In this document: in pieces, positions 1 to 6,850 of the stretch
Numbering within the stretch: position 1 is the stretch's first letter
Layout of the letters: each line of letters opens with the position of its first letter
Assembly (NCBI GenBank): GCA_035623615.1
Contig: DASPTB010000251.1
Coordinates: 1-13,300 of the forward strand
DNA from: DASPTB01 sp035623615
GTDB lineage: Bacteria; Actinomycetota; UBA4738
Length of the DNA: 13,300 bases
Direction of reading: 5' to 3'
Made by a program: the position numbers and the translations under genes
Notes under the pieces: model-generated
Seen by the model: only the letters and a program-made list of their open reading frames with translations
Told to the model about the DNA's origin: nothing
Databases searched by the model: none

Positions 1-2022
1 GATGTCGGGCGGGGGCGCCTTCGTGGTGAACAGATCGGGGAACGCGCGCATCCACACCTGGATCAGCGGGTCGGTCGGATCGGTGACCCAGAAGCGCACC
101 GTGCCGTCGTAGGCGTCGACGGTGACCTTGACCGAGTTGCGGATGTAGTTGGCCGTCCCGCCCAGGATGCCGTTGGTCGCCTGGCCGAGCGGGAGCTCCT
201 GCGAGTAGGGGTACGCGGTCGTGGTCGTGTACGCGTCCTGGATGAACTCCAGCCGGCCGTCGATGACCGCCGCGTACGGGTCGCCGTCGAACTTCAGGAA
301 AGGAGCGATCTTGCTGATCCGCGAACGGATGTCGCGGTTGATCAGGATCTTGCTGTCCGAGTCGATCAGGCCCGAGATCAGCAGGTTGAAGTCGCGGTAA
401 TGGTAGGCGAACACCAGGCGCCGGAAGAAGCTTCCCATCCCGATCCCGCCCTTGCCCTGGTAATGGGTCGTCACCTGCGCCTGCGTGGTGGGCGACTGGT
501 AGTTGAGCTCGGGTTGCTTCGTGTCCACGACCACGTAGGGAACGTCGCGGATCTCGCCGAAGTAGATCTGCGCCCCCTTGGGCCCCAGCGCGGGGAAGCC
601 GTCGTGCACCTGCGCCGGCACGTTCTCGGACAGGAACGCGGGCGAGCCCCCCGGCGTTACCGAGTTGCCGAGGCTCGCGACGACCGCGAACCCGTGCGTG
701 TACACGAGGTGCGTGTTCTGCCACGTCTGGCTGCCGGCAGGGATCTCCGCCTGGCTCACCTCGCGCGCGGAGACCATCGTCAAGCGTTCCGCCGGCCCGG
801 TCGTGCTCGGGGACGTCTCGCCCGCCCCGGACAGCACCTGGTACCGGTCGACGTCGACGTCGGAGAACTCGTAGTACGGCTGGATGCGCTGCAGCGACAG
901 GTACGTGCGGCCGAGCACCGTCGGGTTCCACAGCCGGATGTTGCCGACCGTCGTGCCGTTCTCGGCGACCTCGGCGGCGGTGATGTCGCTCGACGGCGAG
1001 GTGGTCTGCTCGTGGATCGTGTTGAGCTCGAAGGCGTACCTGGTTGCCTTGATGTTGTCGGCGATGTACCGCTGCTCCTTCTGGTACTGCTGCGGCTGCA
1101 CGCTGAATCGTTGCACCGCAGCGGGAACGAGCCCACCGACGACGATCGAAACGACGCCGAGCAGACCGATCGCGATCACGGGGATCGCCCAGCCGCGCAG
1201 ACGGATGTTCACGAAGAACAGCAACCCGCAGAACACGGCGATGAACATCAGCAGGTTGAGCGCCGGCAGCTCCGCGTGGATGTCGGTGTAGGACGCCCCC
1301 GTGACCACCCCGTGCGAAGAGGTGAGCAGATCGAACCTGCCCAGGTAGTACCCCCACGCCTTGATCAGCAGGATGACCCCGAGCAGCACCGACAGGTGTG
1401 CCTTCACCTGCGGGGAGACCTTCTCGCCGGCCGCCTGCAGGCGGATGCCGCCGGTGAGGTAGTGCGCCACGGTCACGATCACGGTGATGCCGACGAAGGT
1501 CGCGAACAGCCATCCCTGCACGAACTGCCAGAACGGGAGGATGAAGATGTAGAAGGCGGGGTTCCGGTGGAACAGCGGGTCGGCCTGACCCTGGAAGTGG
1601 ATCGTTCCCACCGACTTCCACAGCAGGAACGTCTGCCACTGGCCGCTGACGGCGACCCCGACGAACACGGCCAGCACCGCGCAGAACAGCGGCACCGCGA
1701 CCTTGGCGTAGGGCTCGAGCGCGGCGCGGTAGCGTTCCACGATCTCCTGCTCGGGCGTGTAGACGCGGAACTGGGGGCGCAGGCGGCGCACCACGAGCAG
1801 GTTGGCCAGCAGCAGGATGAAGAACAGCAGGCCGAAGACCACGCCCAGCTTCAGCTTGGTCCAGAAGATGGTCCAAAAGACGCCGGACTGGTGGACCTCG
1901 CGGAACCACAGGATGTTGACGTAGAAGCCCGACAGGATCCCGAAGACCACGAGCAGCGCCACCACCGCGAGCACCACGATGAGCAGCCAGCGCCGTCGCA
2001 GGCGAGAAGCGACCTGGGCCAT
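1..2022 (-). CDS. UPF0182 family integral membrane protein (C-terminus cut by window edge)
   Basis: Reading leftwards from ATG at 2022, an uninterrupted frame of 674 codons runs off the window edge. The N-terminus (MAQVASRLRRRW) leads into hydrophobic segments at about residues 12-34, 52-78, 107-127, 155-185 and 207-225, plus two more before residue 310. A long soluble region follows. It carries family-like stretches such as FAYHYRDFNLLISG, KILINRDIRSRISKIAPFL, DGDPYAAVIDG and DAYTTTTAYPYSQ, which I recognise as UPF0182 (Rv3193c of M. tuberculosis). Members are usually about 900-1000 residues, so roughly a third is missing at the left. The function is unknown; the topology suggests a membrane protein with a large extracytoplasmic domain. 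It lies 53 bp downstream of the Lon-like protease gene, and that pairing is common in actinobacteria. I saw no strong Shine-Dalgarno, so it is probably read through from the operon. Confidence 0.95.
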   Translation of the reverse strand, partial: MAQVASRLRRRWLLIVVLAVVALLVVFGILSGFYVNILWFREVHQSGVFWTIFWTKLKLGVVFGLLFFILLLANLLVVRRLRPQFRVYTPEQEIVERYRAALEPYAKVAVPLFCAVLAVFVGVAVSGQWQTFLLWKSVGTIHFQGQADPLFHRNPAFYIFILPFWQFVQGWLFATFVGITVIVTVAHYLTGGIRLQAAGEKVSPQVKAHLSVLLGVILLIKAWGYYLGRFDLLTSSHGVVTGASYTDIHAELPALNLLMFIAVFCGLLFFVNIRLRGWAIPVIAIGLLGVVSIVVGGLVPAAVQRFSVQPQQYQKEQRYIADNIKATRYAFELNTIHEQTTSPSSDITAAEVAENGTTVGNIRLWNPTVLGRTYLSLQRIQPYYEFSDVDVDRYQVLSGAGETSPSTTGPAERLTMVSAREVSQAEIPAGSQTWQNTHLVYTHGFAVVASLGNSVTPGGSPAFLSENVPAQVHDGFPALGPKGAQIYFGEIRDVPYVVVDTKQPELNYQSPTTQAQVTTHYQGKGGIGMGSFFRRLVFAYHYRDFNLLISGLIDSDSKILINRDIRSRISKIAPFLKFDGDPYAAVIDGRLEFIQDAYTTTTAYPYSQELPLGQATNGILGGTANYIRNSVKVTVDAYDGTVRFWVTDPTDPLIQVWMRAFPDLFTTKAPPPDI

Positions 2023-2075
2023 CGGCTAGCGCGCCCTGCCGGGGGAGTTTGCGTGGTGGAACACGGTCCCCAAGC

Positions 2076-3191
2076 CTACCCTCCGCCCGCGGGTCCGGCC
2101 GGGTGCGCCGAGAGCCAGTTGAGGGCGTCCGTGGCGGTCCTGACGGGGACGAGCGTGATCCCGTGGGCGACCGACGCCGCGTCGTTGGCGTTCTGGACCG
2201 GGACGAAGAAGACGGTGGCGTGGGCCGCCTCCGCCGCCGCGACCTTCTGCTGGACCCCGCCGATGGGGAGAACGGTCCCGTTGGTGGTGATCTCGCCCGT
2301 GCCGGCGATGATCCGGCCCCCGGTGAGGTCGCCCGGGGTCAGCAGGTCGATCAGACCGAGCGTCCACATCAGCCCGGCGGAAGGCCCGCCGATCCCCTCG
2401 CTCGAGATGTCCACGTGGAACGGGAAGTTGGCCACCATGCCGACGCCGATCGCCGGGTACGGGAGTCCCTTCAGGTGCGTCGGCGACACGGTGACCGTGC
2501 GCGTCTTCCCGTTTGCCCGGACCGTGAGCACGACGGTCCCGCCGTAGCCGGCCCCCTTGATCGCCTTGGAGGCGTCGGCAATCGTCTTCACCGGTTTGCC
2601 GTTCGCCGCGACGACGAGGTCGCCGGGATAGAGCTTGCCGGCCGCCGGCGTTCCGGACAGGACGCTCTCGATGAGCGCGCCGTCACCGTGGTTCCTGGGG
2701 TAGTCCGCGACCTTGCCGAGAGCGACCACCGTCGCGTCGATCTTGCTTGTGCTCATGTCGGTGAAGCCCTGCGTGATGTATTGCTGGGTCGTCTGCCCCG
2801 GCGCCAGGATCTCGTCCGTGGGAACGAGTTGCTCGGTGGGTCGCACGGCGGCCGCGGCGGCGGCGAACACGTTCGGCCGGTACAACAGGTCGACGTCGGT
2901 CAGCAGCAGGTGCCCGGCCGACTGGTACGTGGGATGGCCCGAGATGTGAATGAGCGGCTCCACTTCCTGCGCCGGGCCGGGCCCCTGCACGAAGTAGGGG
3001 AGCTGCACCGCCCACATGACCACGGCAAGCACCAGGACGGGCACGACGGCAAGCAGCGGCCTGAGCCCCGGACCCAGGCGGCTCGGCTCCGCGGCTTCGG
3101 CCTTCGCCTCCCGAGCGACGCCCGGGGCTTCGAGGTCCGGGGTCGCGACGTCCGGGCGCCGTGCAGCGCCCTCCCCCGACTCACTCGCCAT
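2076..3191 (-). CDS. Membrane-anchored PDZ / Lon-like (S16) serine protease, YlbL/Rv3194c type
   Basis: 371 aa. A charged cytoplasmic N-terminus (1-43) precedes one membrane segment (about 45-66, ending near LPYFVQGPGP). Then come a YlbL-like middle region, a PDZ domain (about 175-235, with YPGDLVVAANGKPV) and a Lon-type proteolytic domain (about 245-360). The catalytic dyad is visible: Ser271 in GGPSAG and Lys316 in GVQQKV. Their 45-residue spacing is close to that of Lon. The enzyme should act on the outer face of the membrane, presumably on a damaged or regulatory membrane substrate, which is not identifiable here. ATG at 3191 overlaps the end of the DUF1028 gene by 11 bp, suggesting translational coupling. 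In mycobacteria the homologue sits beside the UPF0182 and DUF2342 genes, as it nearly does here. Family assignment is confident; the physiological role is unknown. Confidence 0.93.
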   Translation of the reverse strand: MASESGEGAARRPDVATPDLEAPGVAREAKAEAAEPSRLGPGLRPLLAVVPVLVLAVVMWAVQLPYFVQGPGPAQEVEPLIHISGHPTYQSAGHLLLTDVDLLYRPNVFAAAAAAVRPTEQLVPTDEILAPGQTTQQYITQGFTDMSTSKIDATVVALGKVADYPRNHGDGALIESVLSGTPAAGKLYPGDLVVAANGKPVKTIADASKAIKGAGYGGTVVLTVRANGKTRTVTVSPTHLKGLPYPAIGVGMVANFPFHVDISSEGIGGPSAGLMWTLGLIDLLTPGDLTGGRIIAGTGEITTNGTVLPIGGVQQKVAAAEAAHATVFFVPVQNANDAASVAHGITLVPVRTATDALNWLSAHPAGPAGGG

Positions 3192-4041
3192 GTCGGCCCG
3201 ACGCCTCGTCGACCTCGCGGATCAGCGACCGGAAGATCTGATGATCCTCCCGGATCTTGGCCTCGAGGTTGAACCGGCCGGCGAACCGCTCGAGCGCGGC
3301 GCGCGTCGGCGGGTCGAGCTCGCCGGTCGCGTCCCCGACGAGGTCGCCCGTTCGGCGAAGCCCTTCCTGCAGGCGCCGCACCAGCTCGGGCGTCGCCTCG
3401 ACCAACGGGTCGTCGCGCACCAGGTACTCCTCGTCGTAGACGTGGAAGACGCGGACGAGCTCGTTCACCGGGTCGTGGTGCTCGTCCACCCGGAGGTCGA
3501 TGTACCGGTCGCTGCGTCCGCCGTAGCCGGCGCCGCTTCGCACGACCAGCAACGCTGCCGACTGTCGGCCGCGGCGGTCGCCGCCGGCGGCGTCGCCCGC
3601 AAGCAACGCGGCGAGAAGCCGGTCGGCGAGCTCGCCCCCCGCTTCGGCAAACGCGCGCGCCATCTCGTCGATCACCTCGGGCCCGACCAGGATGTTCCCC
3701 TGACACGCGAACCCGTGACCTGTCGTTCCACCGGCCCACTCGAGGCAGCCGTCGCCGGTGAACGACGCGGAGGCTCCCGAGGCGTCCACCACGCCGACCT
3801 GTCGCTGACTTCGCCCGTCGTCGGCCGCGAGCAGCGCGTCCACCACCTGCGCCGCCGGGTCGCCCCGTTCCATGCGGTCGAGACCGGCCGGCCCGAAGCT
3901 CACGTTCGCGAGCGCCTGCGTGGCGACGGCGCCGGCGCCGGCGCGCGCCCATGGGACGACCGAACCCGCCGCGGGGAACTTCGACGCCACGGCGACTCCC
4001 CAGTCGAGCGCGCCGTCGTGCGCGACGATGGAGAACGTCAC
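3181..4041 (-). CDS. DUF1028 protein (Ntn-hydrolase-like) with C-terminal putative peptidoglycan-binding-type region
   Basis: 286 aa from GTG at 4041. The N-terminus MTFSIVAHDG and the signature GGDRRGRQSAALLVV (about 153-167) are hallmarks of DUF1028. Further family-like parts are GVAVASKFPAAGSVVPWARAGAGAVATQA (18-43, split as GVAVASKF / PAAGSVVPWARAG / AGAVATQA) and the GNILVG segment near 115. As I recall, DUF1028 is placed in the Ntn-hydrolase clan, so Thr2 exposed by methionine removal would be the candidate nucleophile; that is inference. The last 75 residues (ATPELVRRLQEGL ... ELDPPTRAALERF) resemble the short helical domain annotated as putative peptidoglycan-binding in some members. 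It lies between an MreB-like gene and a membrane protease, which fits an envelope role without proving one. The start is preceded by only a weak GGGAT motif next to a hairpin. Confidence 0.88.
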   Translation of the reverse strand: MTFSIVAHDGALDWGVAVASKFPAAGSVVPWARAGAGAVATQALANVSFGPAGLDRMERGDPAAQVVDALLAADDGRSQRQVGVVDASGASASFTGDGCLEWAGGTTGHGFACQGNILVGPEVIDEMARAFAEAGGELADRLLAALLAGDAAGGDRRGRQSAALLVVRSGAGYGGRSDRYIDLRVDEHHDPVNELVRVFHVYDEEYLVRDDPLVEATPELVRRLQEGLRRTGDLVGDATGELDPPTRAALERFAGRFNLEAKIREDHQIFRSLIREVDEASGRHGE

Positions 4042-4049
4042 CGAGGATC

Positions 4050-4070
4050 CCGCCGCGCGATTCGCGGCGG
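4050..4070 (-). other. Inverted repeat just upstream of the DUF1028 start
   Basis: CCGCCGCG (4050-4057) and CGCGGCGG (4063-4070) are perfect 8-bp complements around a 5-nt loop, inside the 43-bp gap between the MreB-like and DUF1028 genes. In the minus-strand mRNA the 3' arm ends 8 nt before the GTG start and touches the only Shine-Dalgarno-like bases. No T-tract follows, so it is not a typical intrinsic terminator. A 14-bp palindrome (4064-4077) overlaps it and could compete. It may tune translation or processing of the downstream genes; that is inference. Confidence 0.5.
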
Positions 4071-4084
4071 CCGCCGCCGTCGGC

Positions 4085-5101
4085 TCATGTGGACCACTGG
4101 CCGGCCGCGACGAACGCCGAGCGGTAGTCGGGCAGGTATTCGAGCAGCCGGCCCGCCCCGAGTGCGACCGTCGCGGAGGGGTGCTCGGTCATGTGCACCG
4201 GCACCTCGCACTCGGCGGCGAGTCGCATGTCGAGCCCGCGCAGCAGTCCTCCGCCACCGGTCAGGAAGATGCCGCGCTCGAGGACGTCGTGGGCGAGCTC
4301 CGCCGGCGCGTCGGCCAGGCACGACTTCGTCACGTTCACGATGGCCGTCGCCTGTTCGCGCAGGCATTCCCGGATCTCCTCGGGAGTCAGCACGATCGTG
4401 GAGGGAACGGCGGTCGCCATGTCGCGACCCTGCACCTGCAGCGCGGTCGTGTCCGACGCGGGGTAGGCCGACCCGAGCTCGGTCTTCACGCGCTCCGCCG
4501 TGCGTTCGCCGATCGCAATCTCGTAACGCTGGCGAACGTGCCGTTGGATCGCGGCGTCGAGGTCAGTGCCGCCGATCGGCGAGCAAGCGCCGGCGACGAT
4601 CCCGCCCATCGCGACGACGCCCACCTCGGTCTTGCCCCCGCCGACGTCGACGACGAGGCTCCCGACCGGCTCGTGCACGGGCAGTCCGGCGCCGACCGCC
4701 GCCGCGAACGTCTCTTCGACCAGGTTCGCGGAGCGCACGCCCGCGGAGGTCACGGCCTCTTCGACCGCGCGTCGCTCCACCTTGGTGCTCGTCGACGGGA
4801 CGCAGACGAGCGCGCGCGGGCGCGGGAACCGGGTCACGCCCAGCCCGCGCAGGATCCGTCGCAGCATCCGCTCGGTCGTCTCGAAATCGGTGATGATCCC
4901 GCGCTGCAGCGGGTGGACGATTTGGATGTTGCCCGGACCGTCGGCGACCGCCCTCCGGGCGGCGAACCCGGCGGCGAGCACGTCGCCCGTCCGCGCGTTC
5001 ACGGCGACGACGGACGGCTGGTCGTAGACGATTCCCTTGCCCTGCTGATAGACCAGGGTGTTCGACGTCCCGAGGTCGATCGCGAGGTCGCGGCCGCTCA
5101 C
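4085..5101 (-). CDS. MreB-like bacterial actin homologue
   Basis: 338 aa, near the usual MreB length of about 340. Actin-fold motifs appear in order: phosphate-1 DLGTSNTLVYQQGKGIV (9-25), the MreB-like GNIQIVHPLQRGIITDFETTERML (57-80, in two parts: GNIQIVHPLQRG and IITDFETTERML), VPSTSTKVERRAV, VEETFAAAVGAGLPV (128-142), phosphate-2 DVGGGKTEVGVVAMGG (152-167) and the adenosine motif TGGGGLLRGLD (281-291). The protein should bind ATP and may polymerise under the membrane to guide cell-wall synthesis. Two departures from canonical MreB are visible: Lys157 replaces the first Thr of GGGTT, and the EP of VEEPMAA is ET. No mreC, mreD, rodA or pbp gene follows, so it may be a paralogue rather than the shape-determining MreB. 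The GTG start at 5101 overlaps the moaE stop by 4 bp (GTGA), and it sits mid-operon. Confidence 0.9.
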   Translation of the reverse strand: MSGRDLAIDLGTSNTLVYQQGKGIVYDQPSVVAVNARTGDVLAAGFAARRAVADGPGNIQIVHPLQRGIITDFETTERMLRRILRGLGVTRFPRPRALVCVPSTSTKVERRAVEEAVTSAGVRSANLVEETFAAAVGAGLPVHEPVGSLVVDVGGGKTEVGVVAMGGIVAGACSPIGGTDLDAAIQRHVRQRYEIAIGERTAERVKTELGSAYPASDTTALQVQGRDMATAVPSTIVLTPEEIRECLREQATAIVNVTKSCLADAPAELAHDVLERGIFLTGGGGLLRGLDMRLAAECEVPVHMTEHPSATVALGAGRLLEYLPDYRSAFVAAGQWST

Positions 5102-5523
5102 GAGCCCATGACCCAGTGCGCGTCCCCCGAGACGAGCCCTTCCTTCTTCCAGATGGGTGCGTCCTTCTTGATGCGCTCGATGCCGTGCCGCGCCGCCTCG
5201 AACGCCTCGGAGCGGTGCGGAGCCGAGCAGCAGACGAGAACCGAGACCTCGCCGACGCCCAGATGTCCCGTGCGATGTAGTAAAGCAACCTTACGAATCG
5301 GCCACCGCCGGAGCATCTCCTCGCCGATGGCCGTGAGCTCTTGCGCCGCGCGCTCGTCCCACGCCTCGTAGTCGAGCCCGCTGACCTCGCCGGCGTCCGC
5401 GCGGTCGCGGACCGTACCCGAGAACAGCACCGTGCCGCCTGCGGCGGGATCGGCCGCGAACGCGAGCGCCTCGGCGGGATCGAGGGGCTCGTCGGTGACA
5501 CTGACCAGCAGATCTACGCGCAT
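5098..5523 (-). CDS. moaE: Molybdopterin synthase catalytic (large) subunit MoaE
   Basis: 141 aa, a typical MoaE length. The large subunit works with MoaD thiocarboxylate to insert the dithiolene sulfurs into cyclic pyranopterin monophosphate, giving molybdopterin. Family motifs are GGTVLFSGTVRD (29-40), LDYEAWDERA (50-59), HRTGHLGVGE (83-92), SAPHR (100-104) and the active-site lysine region IKKDAPIWKKE (118-128). No moaD or other moa gene is in the window, so the small subunit must be elsewhere. It is the first gene of the leftward operon and overlaps the MreB-like gene by 4 bp, an unusual partnership. ATG at 5523 has no Shine-Dalgarno; a TAGAAT box lies 8 nt upstream, indicating a leaderless or nearly leaderless message. 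Confidence 0.96.
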   Translation of the reverse strand: MRVDLLVSVTDEPLDPAEALAFAADPAAGGTVLFSGTVRDRADAGEVSGLDYEAWDERAAQELTAIGEEMLRRWPIRKVALLHRTGHLGVGEVSVLVCCSAPHRSEAFEAARHGIERIKKDAPIWKKEGLVSGDAHWVMGS

Positions 5524-5531
5524 CGCGCTCG

Positions 5532-5537
5532 ATTCTA
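5532..5537 (-). promoter_or_regulatory. -10 box of the moaE operon (probable leaderless promoter)
   Basis: On the minus strand TAGAAT ends 8 nt before the moaE ATG, with no ribosome-binding site between. This is the spacing expected when transcription starts at or next to the A of the start codon. No convincing -35 is visible. It shares the 77-bp gap (5524-5600) with the divergent promoter of the DUF2342 gene. Confidence 0.6.
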
Positions 5538-5587
5538 GCCACCCCCGCTGATCGTGCGGCAGCCGTCACCGAATCTCCGCCCACTCC

Positions 5588-5593
5588 TAGAAT
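5588..5593 (+). promoter_or_regulatory. -10 box of the DUF2342 gene (probable leaderless promoter)
   Basis: TAGAAT is followed by exactly 7 nt and then GTG at 5601. An ATG at 5592 overlaps the last bases of this hexamer and would lie upstream of the transcript. The box therefore argues for the GTG start. Confidence 0.6.
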
Positions 5594-5600
5594 GGTCGCC

Positions 5601-6827
5601 GTGAGCGACGAGGGTTCGAACGATCCGTTCGCAGGCGCCTTCGGCGGCGGCCTGAACGACGTCCCGCTGTTCCGCGAGATCCAGCGCGTCCTGATGGCCT
5701 CGACCGGCCCGGTGAACTGGGAGCTCGCCCGGCAGGTGGGCATCGCGACGGCGTCGTGGGGAGCCGACGAGCGCGCGCCGACCGAAGAAGACCGCGCGGG
5801 ACTGGAGCAGATCGTTCGCGCCTCCGAGCTCGCGGTTGCCGACTTCACCGCGCTGCCGATGCCGGCCGACGTCGCGCACGTCGAGGCGTTCCGGCGCGGG
5901 CAGTGGGTCGAGGCGAACATCGCGTCGCTGCGCGAGGTGATCGAACCAATCGCCGCGAAGCTCTCGGGCTCGCTTGGGCAGCTCGAGGGCCTGGGAGCCC
6001 TCCCGGGCATGCCGGGCGGCCCCGAGCTCCCCGGCGAGCAGGGGGGCGGCGAATCTGGCGGCCCTGAGATGACCCAGGTGCTGAACCTCATCGGCCCGCT
6101 GCTGATGGGAACGCAGGTGGGAACCGTGCTGGGACAGCTCGGGCAGCGCGTGCTCGGACAGTACGACCTCGCCGTCCCGCGGCACGGCGGCAGCCTCTAC
6201 TTCGTCGTGCCGAACCTCGCGCGCTTCGAGCAGGAGTGGGACCTTCCCAAGCTCGAGTTCCGCGGATGGGTTGCGCTGCACGAGGTGACGCACCGCTTCG
6301 AGTTCGCGCGGCCGTGGGCGCGCGAACACTTCCTGCAACTGGTGCGCGACCTCGTCGAGCACGCCGAGATCGACATGTCCGGCTTGCGGCAGCGCCTCGA
6401 AACGATGGACTTCGCGAGCCCCGAATCGATGTCCGAGGCATTCGACGGCGTCGGAAACCTCTTCGGCGAGGCGTCCTCACCCGAGCAGCGGCTGCGGATC
6501 GCCAGGCTGCAGGCGTTCATGGCGGCGACCGAGGGGTACAGCGAGCACGTCGTGGACGCCGTCGGACTGCACATGCTCTCGTCGTATCCGAAGATCGAGG
6601 AAGCGGTCCGCCGCCACCGCGAGGGCCGAGCCGGCGACCAGGCGCTCGAGCAGCTGCTCGGCCTCGAGATGAAGATGGAGCAGTACCGGCTCGGGCGCGC
6701 CTTCTGCGACCACGTGGTCGAGCAGACCGACGAAGCGACCCTGTCGCGGATGTGGGGCACGGCGGACTCGCTCCCCTCCATGCCCGAGCTGGAGGAGCCC
6801 ACGCTCTGGCTCTCCCGCATGGCCTGA
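5601..6827 (+). CDS. DUF2342 family zinc-metalloprotease-like protein (Rv3195 type)
   Basis: 408 aa from GTG 5601 (411 from the in-frame ATG at 5592, which I reject because it lies within a -10 box). The HExxH zinc motif HEVTH is at 227-231 in GWVALHEVTHRFEF, and a downstream EGYSEHVVDAVG segment may supply a further ligand. The N-terminal part (GPVNWELARQVGI, ADFTALPMPADVAHVEAFRRGQWVEAN, the latter about 80-106 and read as two adjoining blocks) matches the actinobacterial family annotated as putative hydrolase or, in one branch, 'coenzyme F420 biosynthesis associated'. A Gly/Pro-rich linker lies at about 133-156. The proteolytic substrate is unknown. Its mycobacterial counterpart is divergent from the PDZ-protease/UPF0182 pair; here the divergence is kept but moaE, an MreB-like gene and DUF1028 are inserted between. 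No signal peptide is visible. Confidence 0.9.
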   Translation: MSDEGSNDPFAGAFGGGLNDVPLFREIQRVLMASTGPVNWELARQVGIATASWGADERAPTEEDRAGLEQIVRASELAVADFTALPMPADVAHVEAFRRGQWVEANIASLREVIEPIAAKLSGSLGQLEGLGALPGMPGGPELPGEQGGGESGGPEMTQVLNLIGPLLMGTQVGTVLGQLGQRVLGQYDLAVPRHGGSLYFVVPNLARFEQEWDLPKLEFRGWVALHEVTHRFEFARPWAREHFLQLVRDLVEHAEIDMSGLRQRLETMDFASPESMSEAFDGVGNLFGEASSPEQRLRIARLQAFMAATEGYSEHVVDAVGLHMLSSYPKIEEAVRRHREGRAGDQALEQLLGLEMKMEQYRLGRAFCDHVVEQTDEATLSRMWGTADSLPSMPELEEPTLWLSRMA

Positions 6828-6837
6828 GAATTTCCTC

Positions 6838-6843
6838 TATCCT
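6838..6843 (+). promoter_or_regulatory. -10 box for the 260-aa protein gene (probable leaderless promoter)
   Basis: TATCCT is followed by 7 nt and then the GTG at 6851, with no Shine-Dalgarno. The hexamer sits just after the DUF2342 stop (6825-6827), so the second gene can be transcribed on its own as well as by read-through. Confidence 0.55.
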
Positions 6844-6850
6844 GCGGTCC

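Noticed and set aside
400..2547. Long plus-strand open frame opposite the UPF0182 and PDZ-protease genes
   Set aside because: It is the GC-driven antisense shadow of two well-recognised proteins; its translation is Arg/His/Asp-rich low-complexity sequence with no domain.
3921..3950. GCGCCGGCGCCGGCGC-type repeat
   Set aside because: It encodes the AGAGA run of the DUF1028 protein and is ordinary for Ala/Gly coding at this GC content.
3016..5371. Overlapping long plus-strand frames opposite DUF1028, the MreB-like gene and moaE
   Set aside because: Their products are repetitive Arg/Pro/Gly-rich strings, and the minus strand carries clear family motifs over the same bases.
5616..5632. CGAACG-ATC-CGTTCG inverted repeat as a second LexA box
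   Set aside because: The GAAC and GTTC arms are 5 rather than 4 bases apart, and it lies inside the DUF2342 coding region after the start codon.
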